A stretch of DNA of 32,571 nt. Source: Gammaproteobacteria bacterium. GTDB lineage: Bacteria > Pseudomonadota > Gammaproteobacteria > Pseudomonadales > Pseudohongiellaceae. This document shows positions 7,303 through 16,007 of this stretch, in pieces; position 1 is the first letter of the stretch; each line of letters begins with the position of its first letter. The notes below the pieces were generated by a model that was not told the DNA's origin, made no database searches, and saw only the letters and a program-made list of their open reading frames with translations. The stretch spans positions 1-32,571 of the forward strand of contig JAQWQD010000074.1 of NCBI GenBank assembly GCA_029244985.1, given 5' to 3'. The translations under genes and the position numbers were made by a program.

Positions 7303-8249
7303 ACTAATTTTGTACGCAATCCCGGAATTAACCTCACATTTTCGATGGGAACTGCGATAATGTCGTCCTGTCCAGACTCTCTCCACGCTTCAAATGGAAT
7401 TATTTCGTAGAAACCCGATCGTTTCGCTTTAGAACCACGCTTCCTGGCTTTGCTGCCGTCTGCATTTCGAGTGTCGAACCGATATAGCTTATAGTTATCA
7501 GGCAGAAGTGACCTTAATTCTGCTGAAGAGCTGAATGAAAGCTGTTTGCCATAGCTAATTTCACAAACTAGGACAGGTCGATAAACTTTGAGAGTGTTTC
7601 GTAATCCTGTTAACACTTTCTTTTCAAATCCTTCGACATCTATCTTTATTAGCTCGATTGAGTGGGGTTTGTTTGTTTCGAAGTAGTGATCGCCCTTAAT
7701 TAACTGTAATTTTGTTTCAGCAACGTTTCCTCTGCCCGCAGTAGAAGCATCGAATGAGCCTATACCTTTGTTTCGCCCCGTTGGAGCGAAGAATTCCAGT
7801 AGTTCTTGCTGATCACTCAGGGCAATTTCCTCAAGAGTAATGTTAGTAATTTCATTCAAAGAAATGTGGTGCTTTAACTTTGAACTAACTACCTTGTATG
7901 GCTCGAAGGCAATGACATAGTCAGCAAAATTAGACATAAAGAGAGAGTGCTGGCCGATATTTGCTCCTATATCCACAAAAGTGCTAGGTGAAGGTTTTTG
8001 ATTTAGTTGTTGTAGTGTATCCCGCATGAAAAATAAGAGAGATTTTTCGAAAGCACCGTAGAAAAAAATATTTGCCTCAATGCTATTGTTTAGATTCCCC
8101 TCATACTTAAGACCGAAAAAGTTTACGTCAAATGGATAGTCAGGTGTGCTTCCGATCTTGCAAAGTTGTCGATAGAGGGTTTTTCTCCATATCAGATTGA
8201 GCCCAGCGGTGGACCAAAGTGCATGTAAAAGTTGAGTGGTTAGCGCCAT
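7299..8249 (-). CDS. FkbM family methyltransferase
   Basis: A SAM-dependent methyltransferase of the FkbM (Methyltransf_21) family, 316 residues. Motif I is FVDIGANIGQHSLF (91-104), the acidic ribose-binding residue is E116 in YVIAFEPY, and the family motif IELIKIDVEGFEKKVLTGL runs from about 198 to 216. The first 85 residues resemble the N-terminal part of other FkbM enzymes; there is no signal peptide. Family members methylate hydroxyl groups on sugars, polyketides or other small molecules; the substrate here is unknown, and no polysaccharide or natural-product genes are nearby. The gene lies 5 bases after the DUF1643 gene, whose end supplies the GAGGA ribosome binding site. Confidence 0.88.
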   Translation of the reverse strand: MALTTQLLHALWSTAGLNLIWRKTLYRQLCKIGSTPDYPFDVNFFGLKYEGNLNNSIEANIFFYGAFEKSLLFFMRDTLQQLNQKPSPSTFVDIGANIGQHSLFMSNFADYVIAFEPYKVVSSKLKHHISLNEITNITLEEIALSDQQELLEFFAPTGRNKGIGSFDASTAGRGNVAETKLQLIKGDHYFETNKPHSIELIKIDVEGFEKKVLTGLRNTLKVYRPVLVCEISYGKQLSFSSSAELRSLLPDNYKLYRFDTRNADGSKARKRGSKAKRSGFYEIIPFEAWRESGQDDIIAVPIENVRLIPGLRTKLV

Positions 8250-8254
8250 GCTGA

Positions 8255-8746
8255 TTAATTCCTCGAATCAGCAACTTCGTAAGGAAAAGGCAGAAGATTA
8301 GTCCGCAAATAAAGAGGGTGGGCAGGTTGCTTATCTTTGTTTAATTTAAGGCATTGAAGGTCATCAAATGATTTGGCAACTTCAAGAGAACTCTGCATAA
8401 GGGACCCTGTAGATCCCCAGCATGCAATTGCCCGGTCACTTCGCTGGTGAGCTTCGCGAATCGAGGGATCATTAAGCGGGCCGACAGGATCGTCGGCGCT
8501 TAGAAGATCAATTTGGTAAGTAGCGCGATAAGCGAAAAGATTTACGATTTCCATGCCATTAAAGCCCCAGGATTTAGCAAATCCAACACAGCGTCTTATG
8601 GTGGGGTCATCTTTCTTATGATCGGCAGTCGAGGGGTTTAAGCCAATAAACAAAACCCGCCCTTTGCCACCAGTCCAACTCCGTTCTAAGCTATAACGGT
8701 AGCGCCCACATAATGAAAATCGTGCGTTTTTTGAAACGTATTGCAT
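8255..8746 (-). CDS. DUF1643 domain-containing protein
   Basis: 163 residues filled by a DUF1643 domain. The conserved motifs are VLFIGLNPSTADHKKDDPTIRRC (about 31-53), SWGFNGMEIVNLFAYRAT (about 59-76) and a later ACWG (108-111). The family occurs in bacteria and phages and has no known biochemical role; the invariant Asn, Asp, Arg and Trp residues suggest an enzyme or a nucleotide-binding fold, which is inference. It is the first gene of a two-gene minus-strand unit with the FkbM methyltransferase. The ATG has no evident ribosome binding site. The family call is strong, the function open. Confidence 0.87.
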   Translation of the reverse strand: MQYVSKNARFSLCGRYRYSLERSWTGGKGRVLFIGLNPSTADHKKDDPTIRRCVGFAKSWGFNGMEIVNLFAYRATYQIDLLSADDPVGPLNDPSIREAHQRSDRAIACWGSTGSLMQSSLEVAKSFDDLQCLKLNKDKQPAHPLYLRTNLLPFPYEVADSRN

Positions 8747-8929
8747 TGTAAGACTGGTAAACCTGCCGACGACTAATAATGACCGGAAAGCGAATAGTAA
8801 TTAAATTAGAGGCGCGATAATACTAATCTTCGGCAAACCATGCTTAGGCCGCCTAAATATCAGTCGGCCCACTAGAATGTTGTTCTATTTTGGCGAATTA
8901 GCTCTTTTGTCTCTACCCCAAATTTCTAA

Positions 8930-8938
8930 TGCTATATT
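8930..8938 (+). promoter_or_regulatory. Possible extended -10 promoter for the phosphorylase gene
   Basis: TGCTATATT (8930-8938) matches an extended -10 element (TG-N-TATATT). No good -35 stands 17 bases upstream; TTGTCT (8907-8912) is 20 bases away. It lies about 95 bases before the gene at 9033, within the 286-base divergent gap, which shows nothing else I can name apart from a small TTAGG/CCTAA hairpin near 8842. Confidence 0.3.
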
Positions 8939-9032
8939 TAATAGGCACGCGGCTACTCTTGCGGTGTAAGCTTTGCTGGTTTAATGTTCTTGCGCCTAAA
9001 GCAGGTTAACTAAGAATGAACAGGCAGGAGCT

Positions 9033-9785
9033 ATGTTAGCAATTATCGGTGGAACAGGCCTCTCTCAAATTGAAGGGCTAAGATCGGCGGGTTTTAAACG
9101 TATTGCTACGCAATATTCAGAAAAACGTATCTCTATCGAGTTATACCAGTACGCAGGCCAAACCATTGCATTTTTGCCTAGGCACGGTAAAGATCACATA
9201 ATTCCACCCCATAAAATCAACTACCGAGCCAACATATGGGCATTGTTGACGATAGGTGTTAAACGAATCGTTGCCATTAATGCTGTAGGTGGGATTCATA
9301 AGGAAACTGGCCCAGGAAATTTTAGCTTACCTGATCAGATCATTGACTACACTCATAGTCGTGCAGGAACTTTTTTTGAAGATGATCTGGAGTTTGTAAC
9401 GCACATCGATTTTACCGAACCTTTTTCATTAACACTTCGTACAGAACTAAGCGCAGCATTTCAAAAAGTTAATGAGGATCGAGGTTTAAAAAAGAACTTA
9501 TTTGCCAAAGGTGTTTATGGGTGTATGCAGGGGCCGCGACTTGAAACTGCGGCTGAAATTAAGCGCCTACAAAATGATGGCTGTGACATTGTAGGTATGA
9601 CTGGAATGCCTGAAGCTGCGCTCGCGAGAGAAGTTAAACTTGATTATGGAATGTTGGCGCTTTCTGTAAATTGGGCAGCTGGAATAGGTGAAAGTGAAAT
9701 TCTTATTTCGGAAATTGAATCTCATGTCAAAGCAGGCATGGGTTTTGTTACTGACGTTGTGAAAACTCTTATAGAGCGAAGCTGA
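9033..9785 (+). CDS. S-methyl-5'-thioinosine / thioadenosine phosphorylase (MTAP/PNP family)
   Basis: A purine nucleoside phosphorylase family enzyme that splits methylthio-nucleosides made as polyamine by-products into base and 5-methylthioribose-1-phosphate. It shows the N-terminal phosphate loop IIGGTGL (4-10), PRHGKDHIIPPHKINYRANI (49-68), NAVGGI (83-88), GVYGCMQGPRLET (160-172) and GMTGMPEA (188-195). The base-recognition loop reads SVNWAAG with Asn213 where adenine-specific MTAPs carry Asp, favouring a 6-oxopurine, as in the Pseudomonas aeruginosa methylthioinosine phosphorylase. AGGAG (9026-9030) is only 2 bases before the ATG, unusually close. It converges on csiV, an order that recalls PA3004-PA3003-mfd in Pseudomonas (from memory). 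Confidence 0.88.
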   Translation: MLAIIGGTGLSQIEGLRSAGFKRIATQYSEKRISIELYQYAGQTIAFLPRHGKDHIIPPHKINYRANIWALLTIGVKRIVAINAVGGIHKETGPGNFSLPDQIIDYTHSRAGTFFEDDLEFVTHIDFTEPFSLTLRTELSAAFQKVNEDRGLKKNLFAKGVYGCMQGPRLETAAEIKRLQNDGCDIVGMTGMPEAALAREVKLDYGMLALSVNWAAGIGESEILISEIESHVKAGMGFVTDVVKTLIERS

Positions 9786-9805
9786 GTTTAAAATTATAAT
9801 GCCGT

Positions 9806-10702
9806 CTAGAAGTTAACCACTGGTTGAGGCGGGGAGGGTAGCTCATAAGGCTCAACTTGTATCACAATTCCGAGGGCTGGGTGATCAAGATAATGAAACT
9901 CATTACTACGCATTTCACGGCTCTGGTCCATTTTGTAAATCTGAATTGGGTTATAACGTAAATCAGCATTTATGGAGTTTTGTGGGTTGCGCATATTCAT
10001 CGGTTTTTGGGGTAGCGCCCATAGATTTTCGGTATTTTCAATGATACTGAATTCGGTCAACCAGAGATTTGTATCAATAACTACGCGATCTTCATTCTCA
10101 TTGAAGTAAACTTTTAGACTCCCTTGAAGTTCGTTTTGCTCACCATACGTCAGCCCGCCTTCGATATAAACATGCTGAGATTGGGCAGATTGAACTACAG
10201 CTTGTCGCCATAAGCCATGAAAGAGCAGGCGATGATTAGCAGATCTTACCAAGCTGCGATTAGTTTGCTGGAAATCACTTTCTGAGATTGGTAGTTGGGT
10301 AAAGTCTTCCCGTGCGAAGTCAAAAAGCTTAAACCCGGTTCTTTCGCTCGCAGGCGATGGGCCAACAGCGGCGATCGATTCGGCGCGTATCTCAGCTTGA
10401 ATTTCTTCAGCTGACAGTTTTTGGCGATCGAACTGTTCTGGCACTGCTAAATTAATGGTAGCTAAGGTGAGGTTTTTAGTGCGAAGTAGGTCGGATAATA
10501 AGTTTAGCCGACGGAGGTTTTCCGGATAGGTCAACTCAATACGTTCAGCCTGCCAGGCTTCTTCGCTACGATCGATTGAAGATTCATTTGTGAATATTGA
10601 GACTTCTATTTGATACCAGCGTTCCTGCGCAAGCGCGTTTGATGTCAATGACAAAAGCAATATTCCGATTATTAAAAAAAATTGTGGGCTTTGTAATGTC
10701 AT
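9806..10702 (-). CDS. csiV: CsiV-family envelope protein
   Basis: 298 residues with a signal peptide: a hydrophobic core (about 9-19) ends in SNALA-QERW, a typical signal peptidase I site after residue 25 or so. The mature protein begins RWYQIEVSIFTNE, followed by an acidic segment with SEEAWQAERIELTYPENL, and later HRLLFHGLWRQAV and LNAD-type strands, the pattern of the CsiV family (formerly a DUF). Vibrio cholerae CsiV is a periplasmic peptidoglycan-binding partner needed for PBP1A activity. Here the assignment rests on family resemblance and position beside mfd. It starts 8 bases after the mfd stop and lacks a clear ribosome binding site, so it may depend on mfd translation. Confidence 0.78.
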   Translation of the reverse strand: MTLQSPQFFLIIGILLLSLTSNALAQERWYQIEVSIFTNESSIDRSEEAWQAERIELTYPENLRRLNLLSDLLRTKNLTLATINLAVPEQFDRQKLSAEEIQAEIRAESIAAVGPSPASERTGFKLFDFAREDFTQLPISESDFQQTNRSLVRSANHRLLFHGLWRQAVVQSAQSQHVYIEGGLTYGEQNELQGSLKVYFNENEDRVVIDTNLWLTEFSIIENTENLWALPQKPMNMRNPQNSINADLRYNPIQIYKMDQSREMRSNEFHYLDHPALGIVIQVEPYELPSPPQPVVNF

Positions 10703-10710
10703 GTTTTGTT

Positions 10711-13700
10711 CTAAGCGGCTTTTATCTCATTAATTTTAAATTTATCCAATACCGAGTTGATAAAAACAAGTTTTGAATCTGCATCGTCACTCTCATGAGA
10801 GAATTGTAATTGATTCGCGCCAGTCAATTTAAAATGCATTGGGTCATCTTGGATAAGTTGCACAAGAGACAGAGGGTCGACTCCAGTGTTGGCGCTAAAT
10901 TCAATTCTGCCATTACTTACATTAGCATCTATCTTCCTAATTCCATATTTTCGTCCGCGCAATTTCAATTCGGTTAAGCGAATCAATAATTTTAGCGGTT
11001 TAGGTAATAAGCCAAACCGATCAATCATTTCAACCTGAAGCTCTTGTAAATCTTCACTGCTGCTAGAAGATGAAATACGTTTATACATAATCAATCTAGT
11101 ATGCACATCAGGTAGATAGTCGTCGGGAATAAGCGCTGGAATTCGTAAATTTATATCAATGGATTTGTCAAGGTCTAGCTCAGGATTTGGTGTTCGTCCG
11201 GCTTTTATCGCTTCTACTGCTTCTTCCAGCATTTCTGTATACAGAGAAAAGCCGATTTTTTGCATATGCCCACTTTGGTCATCGCCGAGCAATTCGCCGG
11301 CACCTCGTATTTCTAAATCATGACTCGCTAAGGTGAATCCTGCGCCCAAGGTTGTAGCGGCTTGAATTGCTTCAATTCGTTTTTGCGCATCACGATTTAA
11401 TCGACTCTGATTGGTTAATAATAAATAAGCATAGGCTTGATGGTGAGATCGGCCCACCCGACCTCGCAGCTGATGTAGCTGCGCCAGACCAAACTTGTCG
11501 GCCCGATGAATTATTATCGTGTTTGCGCTTGGGATATCGATACCTGTTTCTATAATAGTAGTACAAATTAAAATGTTGTAGCGCTTATGGTAGAAGTCTG
11601 CCATAACCTTTTCGAGATCTCTTTCTGCCATTTGACCATGGGCTATACAAACTCGAGCTTGAGGAATTATTTCTTGCAGATGTTCTGCTGCTCGAGCAAT
11701 CGATTTAACTTCGTTGTGAAGATAAAAAACTTGTCCGCCTCGCAATAATTCGCGGGAAACTGCTTCAATTATCAAGCTGTCTTGTTGCTCTCTAACAAAA
11801 GTTTTAACTGATAGTCTTCGCGCAGGAGGTGTAACAATTAACGACAAGTCCCTAATACCAGACAATGCCATATTAAGAGTTCGGGGGATTGGTGTTGCAG
11901 TTAGGGTCAGAATATCTACGTTAGAGCGCAGTGATTTTAATTTTTCTTTTTGGTGGACTCCGAATCTATGTTCTTCGTCGATTATGAGTAGCCCAAGATT
12001 TTTATAGTTGACGTCGCCTTGCAACAACTTATGTGTGCCAATCAAGATGTCAATCTTGCCCTCAAGCACATTCTGTAAGCTCTCTTTTTGTTCTGCACCA
12101 GATTTAAACCGAGAAATCACTTCAACAACTATAGGCCAGTTAGCGAAGCGATCTTGAAAGCTTTCATAATGTTGTTGGGCTAACAGAGTGGTTGGTACTA
12201 AGATGGCTACCTGCTTGTTGTTCTGTACTGCCACAAAAGCTGCGCGCATAGCAACTTCGGTTTTTCCGAATCCAACATCGCCACAAACTAGTCTGTCCAT
12301 AGCCCGCGGGCTACTCATATCATCAATGACTGAATTAATGGCGCTTTCTTGATCCGCGGTTTCTTCAAAAGGAAATGCCGCGGAGAATTTCTCATACTCA
12401 CTGATTTCTATTGCGTAGCGGAATCCTTTACGCGCCGCCCTCTGAGCATAAATTTCTAATAATTCAGCTGCAACATCGCGTATTTTTTCCGCGGCTTTGC
12501 GTTTTGTTTTTATCCAGTTATCAGAGCCTAAATGATTAATAGGGGCAGCGTCTTGTTCGGCCCCACTGTATCGACTAATAAGATTTAAGGAAGCGACGGG
12601 CACATAAAGTTTAGCTTCATTGGCATACTCTAAAGTGAGGAACTCTGTAGTCTGCCCATCTGTAGTAATTGTTTGTAAACCTCGATACCTGCCAACACCA
12701 TGATCAAGATGTACAACAGCATCATTGATGCGTAATTCCGTTAAGCTCTTTACAATAAAGTCGGTATTATTTTGGGTTCTGGACCTTCTGCGTCGCTGAG
12801 CAATTCGATTACCGAACAGCTGTGTTTCCGTGATTAGAATTAATTTCTCTTTCGTCAGCCACAGGCCCCGGTCGAGAGGCGCTACAGTTATGCCTAAATG
12901 CATGTCATCAGCGATAAAATCAGACCAGTGTTTCACAATAATAGGCTTAATACCTATATGCTTGAGTAACTCGATGAGCGTTTCTTTTCTGCCGGCCGAT
13001 TCAGCAACGAAGAGGATTCGAGAATTTTGAGTTGTTATGAATTTTTCAATCTGAGAAAACGGTTTGGCTAGACGAGAATTGCTAGCTAGATGGGGTAGTT
13101 GCATTGAGCCAAGATTGAGAGCATTGATATGATTCTTGAATTCTATCTGCCGGAAGTTTTTCGTCTTAGATAAAATTTTCTCTACTGGGATAAAGATATC
13201 TTCTGGTTTTAGAATGGGCCGATAGCGATCGATCAAACGATCTTCGTAACGCTTTTTAATATCTAGCCAAAACTGTTCTCCGGCTGATTTTAATTCACCT
13301 ACTTTAATGACCAAGGTGTTTTTTGGCATGAAATCAAATAGTGAGCCCAATTCATCGAAGAAAAGAGCAAGATAGTATTCCAGCCCCGGGGAGCTAATCC
13401 CATCACTGACATCCTGGTAAAGCGGACATTGCCTTGTGTCCATATCAAAAAGCTCATGAAATCGATTGCGAAAAGAAGTGATTCCAGATTTATCGAGGGG
13501 AAATTCGCGGCCAGGCAGCAGTTTTATTTGGTCTACTAATTGGTCTGAGCGTTGAGACTCTGGGTCGAATGTTCTCAAGGTTTCAATTTCATCTCCGCAT
13601 AGATCAACTCTATAAGGAGTTAGTGAGCCCATCGGGAAAATATCAATAATTGAGCCACGTACCGCAAATTCGCCGTGCTCGAGAACAGAATCTACAGATT

Positions 13701-14163
13701 GATAACCAGCAGCAATTAGCTGCTTCCGGATAGCGTCAATTTCCAGACTTTGCCCAACTTCTAAATCGAGGCTATTGGCTATGATGTAGCGATGAGGAGG
13801 TAATCGATGCATTAAGCTAGTAATCGACAGCACTAAAATGCCGCGGGTTAACTGGGGGAGGTGGTAGAGAGCGTTCAGGCGTTCGGAAATTATGTCTTGA
13901 TGGGGTGAGAAGCTGTCATAGGGTAGCGTTTCCCAGTCTGGTAAAGAGAAAACTGGAAGTTTTTTTTGGGGGGCGCAGAAGTATTTCAATTCCCGTATTG
14001 ATTGTTCGACGATTTCATTGTTCTCGCAGAGTAATAATATAGGTCCATCAGCATCTGCAGCGGCATTGCATATAGCGAGGCTGCTGGCACAACCGAACTC
14101 TCCCTGCCAGAAACAGTTCTGAAAGGGGTCGGTGGGGATTGTTGGGTTTTGGATCGAGTTCAT
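10711..14163 (-). CDS. mfd: Transcription-repair coupling factor Mfd
   Basis: An ATP-driven DNA translocase that removes RNA polymerase stalled at lesions and recruits UvrA. In order: a UvrB-like N-terminal module (ADWETLPYD-type segment LPDWETLPYDSFSPHQD, EHGEFAVRGSIIDIFPMG), the polymerase-interacting region around 490-540 (VVHLDHGVGRYRG), the RecG-like helicase core with Walker A GDVGFGKTE (lysine near 634), DEEH near 731, TATPIPRTLNMA and QLRGRVGRS, and the C-terminal TRCF domain. An open frame extends to a TTG at 14187, but starting at the ATG at 14163 gives 1150 residues and lines up residue for residue with the E. coli N-terminus, so it is preferred. Neither start has a strong ribosome binding site. 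It forms an operon with csiV and diverges from gap. Confidence 0.97.
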   Translation of the reverse strand: MNSIQNPTIPTDPFQNCFWQGEFGCASSLAICNAAADADGPILLLCENNEIVEQSIRELKYFCAPQKKLPVFSLPDWETLPYDSFSPHQDIISERLNALYHLPQLTRGILVLSITSLMHRLPPHRYIIANSLDLEVGQSLEIDAIRKQLIAAGYQSVDSVLEHGEFAVRGSIIDIFPMGSLTPYRVDLCGDEIETLRTFDPESQRSDQLVDQIKLLPGREFPLDKSGITSFRNRFHELFDMDTRQCPLYQDVSDGISSPGLEYYLALFFDELGSLFDFMPKNTLVIKVGELKSAGEQFWLDIKKRYEDRLIDRYRPILKPEDIFIPVEKILSKTKNFRQIEFKNHINALNLGSMQLPHLASNSRLAKPFSQIEKFITTQNSRILFVAESAGRKETLIELLKHIGIKPIIVKHWSDFIADDMHLGITVAPLDRGLWLTKEKLILITETQLFGNRIAQRRRRSRTQNNTDFIVKSLTELRINDAVVHLDHGVGRYRGLQTITTDGQTTEFLTLEYANEAKLYVPVASLNLISRYSGAEQDAAPINHLGSDNWIKTKRKAAEKIRDVAAELLEIYAQRAARKGFRYAIEISEYEKFSAAFPFEETADQESAINSVIDDMSSPRAMDRLVCGDVGFGKTEVAMRAAFVAVQNNKQVAILVPTTLLAQQHYESFQDRFANWPIVVEVISRFKSGAEQKESLQNVLEGKIDILIGTHKLLQGDVNYKNLGLLIIDEEHRFGVHQKEKLKSLRSNVDILTLTATPIPRTLNMALSGIRDLSLIVTPPARRLSVKTFVREQQDSLIIEAVSRELLRGGQVFYLHNEVKSIARAAEHLQEIIPQARVCIAHGQMAERDLEKVMADFYHKRYNILICTTIIETGIDIPSANTIIIHRADKFGLAQLHQLRGRVGRSHHQAYAYLLLTNQSRLNRDAQKRIEAIQAATTLGAGFTLASHDLEIRGAGELLGDDQSGHMQKIGFSLYTEMLEEAVEAIKAGRTPNPELDLDKSIDINLRIPALIPDDYLPDVHTRLIMYKRISSSSSSEDLQELQVEMIDRFGLLPKPLKLLIRLTELKLRGRKYGIRKIDANVSNGRIEFSANTGVDPLSLVQLIQDDPMHFKLTGANQLQFSHESDDADSKLVFINSVLDKFKINEIKAA

Positions 14164-14351
14164 GATCTGAGTATCAAAAGTAATCAATATTTCTCTTCTC
14201 GGACTGAGATTGAATTGCTGAGCTATGAGGACTGCTTTGTCTAGTGGCTGCGATGGAGTGCGGATTGTAGCTCAATAATTAGATTTACCTGACTAAATAT
14301 TCTGAAAAATTGATGGATATGGCGATTCATCTATGACCGGGTGACGGTTTG

Positions 14352-14380
14352 TTGCATAGGTAATCCTTTCACAAGATAAT
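14352..14380 (+). promoter_or_regulatory. Sigma-70 promoter for the long GAPDH gene
   Basis: TTGCAT (14352-14357) and GATAAT (14375-14380) are separated by exactly 17 bases. Transcription would begin near 14387, giving a leader of about 36 bases that holds the GGGAG ribosome binding site (14413-14417), 5 bases before the GTG start. It lies in the divergent gap between mfd and gap. Confidence 0.55.
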
Positions 14381-14422
14381 AACCGCCTTTCTAGATCCGG
14401 CAGTTAAAAAAAGGGAGAATTT

Positions 14423-15889
14423 GTGGAACGTCCCAGCGTAGAGGATTACTTCGCCGACTGGAAACAGCGCGAAGCTTTAGTTCAGGAAATGATTCCTGTA
14501 ATTGGTCGGTTATTTAGCCAGCGCAATGTTGGCATATATATTTACGGCCGTCCCTTACATAACCGTTCAGTAACTTTCATCATGAAATCTCATCGTTTCG
14601 TCCGTCAGGTAGAGCGCAACGAAATGTCAGAGTTTGAGACGCACCCCGTCCTAATTGCAATGGCTAAACTTGACCTCTGGAATGCTCAGATCGACCTGGG
14701 TAAGTTAACGGTGAGTTATATGGATCATTTGGATGAGCAAGGGAGAGGCGCTAGCTCCGTGGATGATTTTGTCCGCCAAGAGATGGCTTATCTAGATGGG
14801 GTCAATGAAAAGCCGGTAGAAAAATCTCAGGATATCGTTCTTTATGGATTTGGCCGAATTGGGCGCTTAATGGCAAGGCTGTTAATAGAACGAACCTCCA
14901 CTGGCGATGTGATGAGGCTCCGAGCAATCGTAATCAGGCCCGGCGAGGAGGGGGATCTAGAAAAAAGAGCTAGCTTATTTGCTTCTGATTCCGTGCATGG
15001 TGCCTTTCAAGGAACACTGCGTGTTGACGAAGAGAGCAAATGCCTAATAGCAAACGGCAACGTGATCCAAGTAATTTACGCCAATTCGCCAGAAGAGATA
15101 AATTACAACGACTACGATATTAATGATGCCTTAGTTATTGATAACACCGGTCAGTGGCGAGATGAAGAAGGTTTGTCCTTGCATCTTAAGTCTAAAGGTG
15201 CGGCAAAAGTGATTCTTACTGCGCCTGGCAAGGGGAACTTAAAGAATATCGTGTATGGGATAAATGATGATCAAATGAGGCCAGATGATAAAATCATTAC
15301 GGCCGCATCATGCACCACCAATGCAATTGCTCCTGTTCTTAAAGTTGTGAATGATAAATTTGGTATTGAACATGGTCATGTAGAAACAGTTCATGCTTAT
15401 ACTAACGATCAAAATTTAATTGATAATTATCATAAAGGTAGTCGTCGCGGCCGTTCCGCTGCTCTAAATATGGTCTTGACGGAAACCGGAGCTGCAAAAG
15501 CCGTAGTTAAGGCAATACCTGAACTTGAAGGAAAGCTCACAGGCAACGCGGTGAGGGTCCCAATCCCTAATGTTTCCATGGCAATAATGAATCTTTCCCT
15601 TTCTAGGTCGACTTCCAAGGTTGAGTTAAACGAGTTTTTAAGGGACATAGCATTACATTCAAAACTGCAAAATCAGATAAGCTACACTCAGTCTCCTGAT
15701 GCGGTTTCTTCCGACTTCGTAGGAACCCGAGAGGCTGGCATTGTAGACGCTAATGCCACTATTGTTAGGGATAATCATTGTGTCTTGTATCTTTGGTATG
15801 ACAATGAGTTTGGTTATTGCTGTCAAGTTGCAAGAATGGTTTACAAAATGGCAGGCGTTAAGTTCCAAGTTTACCCACAAGATGAATGA
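14423..15889 (+). CDS. gap: Glyceraldehyde-3-phosphate dehydrogenase, long form with N-terminal extension
   Basis: 488 residues, against about 330 for ordinary GAPDH. Residues 1 to about 135 are an added N-terminal domain without a motif I recognise. The dehydrogenase follows: IVLYGFGRIGRL (138-149), the catalytic cysteine C297 in AASCTTNA, H324 in ETVHAYTNDQ, the phosphate-binding GKLTGNAVRVPIPNVS and WYDNEFGY. The residue that selects NAD in E. coli GapA (Asp in VAIND) is replaced: here AIVIRPG with Arg172, so NADP use is possible. The start is GTG with GGGAG 5 bases before. The same long type stands beside mfd in Pseudomonas (from memory). It may act in gluconeogenesis rather than glycolysis; that is inference. 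Confidence 0.93.
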   Translation: MERPSVEDYFADWKQREALVQEMIPVIGRLFSQRNVGIYIYGRPLHNRSVTFIMKSHRFVRQVERNEMSEFETHPVLIAMAKLDLWNAQIDLGKLTVSYMDHLDEQGRGASSVDDFVRQEMAYLDGVNEKPVEKSQDIVLYGFGRIGRLMARLLIERTSTGDVMRLRAIVIRPGEEGDLEKRASLFASDSVHGAFQGTLRVDEESKCLIANGNVIQVIYANSPEEINYNDYDINDALVIDNTGQWRDEEGLSLHLKSKGAAKVILTAPGKGNLKNIVYGINDDQMRPDDKIITAASCTTNAIAPVLKVVNDKFGIEHGHVETVHAYTNDQNLIDNYHKGSRRGRSAALNMVLTETGAAKAVVKAIPELEGKLTGNAVRVPIPNVSMAIMNLSLSRSTSKVELNEFLRDIALHSKLQNQISYTQSPDAVSSDFVGTREAGIVDANATIVRDNHCVLYLWYDNEFGYCCQVARMVYKMAGVKFQVYPQDE

Positions 15890-16007
15890 GCTTGGTCAAC
15901 ACCTAGAAAGTAACTTTCTTGCATAATGAGCATGCTAGGAAATAGCAGTCTTCCATTTAAATTGTTCTTAATAAGTATCTATCTAAATCATAGTTAAAAG
16001 AGTTTTC

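Noticed and set aside
8747..9032. Duplicated tRNA-Arg 3' end marking the far side of an integrated island
   Set aside because: No copy of the tRNA-Arg 3' sequence is visible in this gap, and there is no integrase gene in the window.
14164..14187. TTG start eight codons upstream for mfd
   Set aside because: The ATG at 14163 aligns exactly with the E. coli Mfd N-terminus; the TTG has only a weak purine-rich stretch before it.
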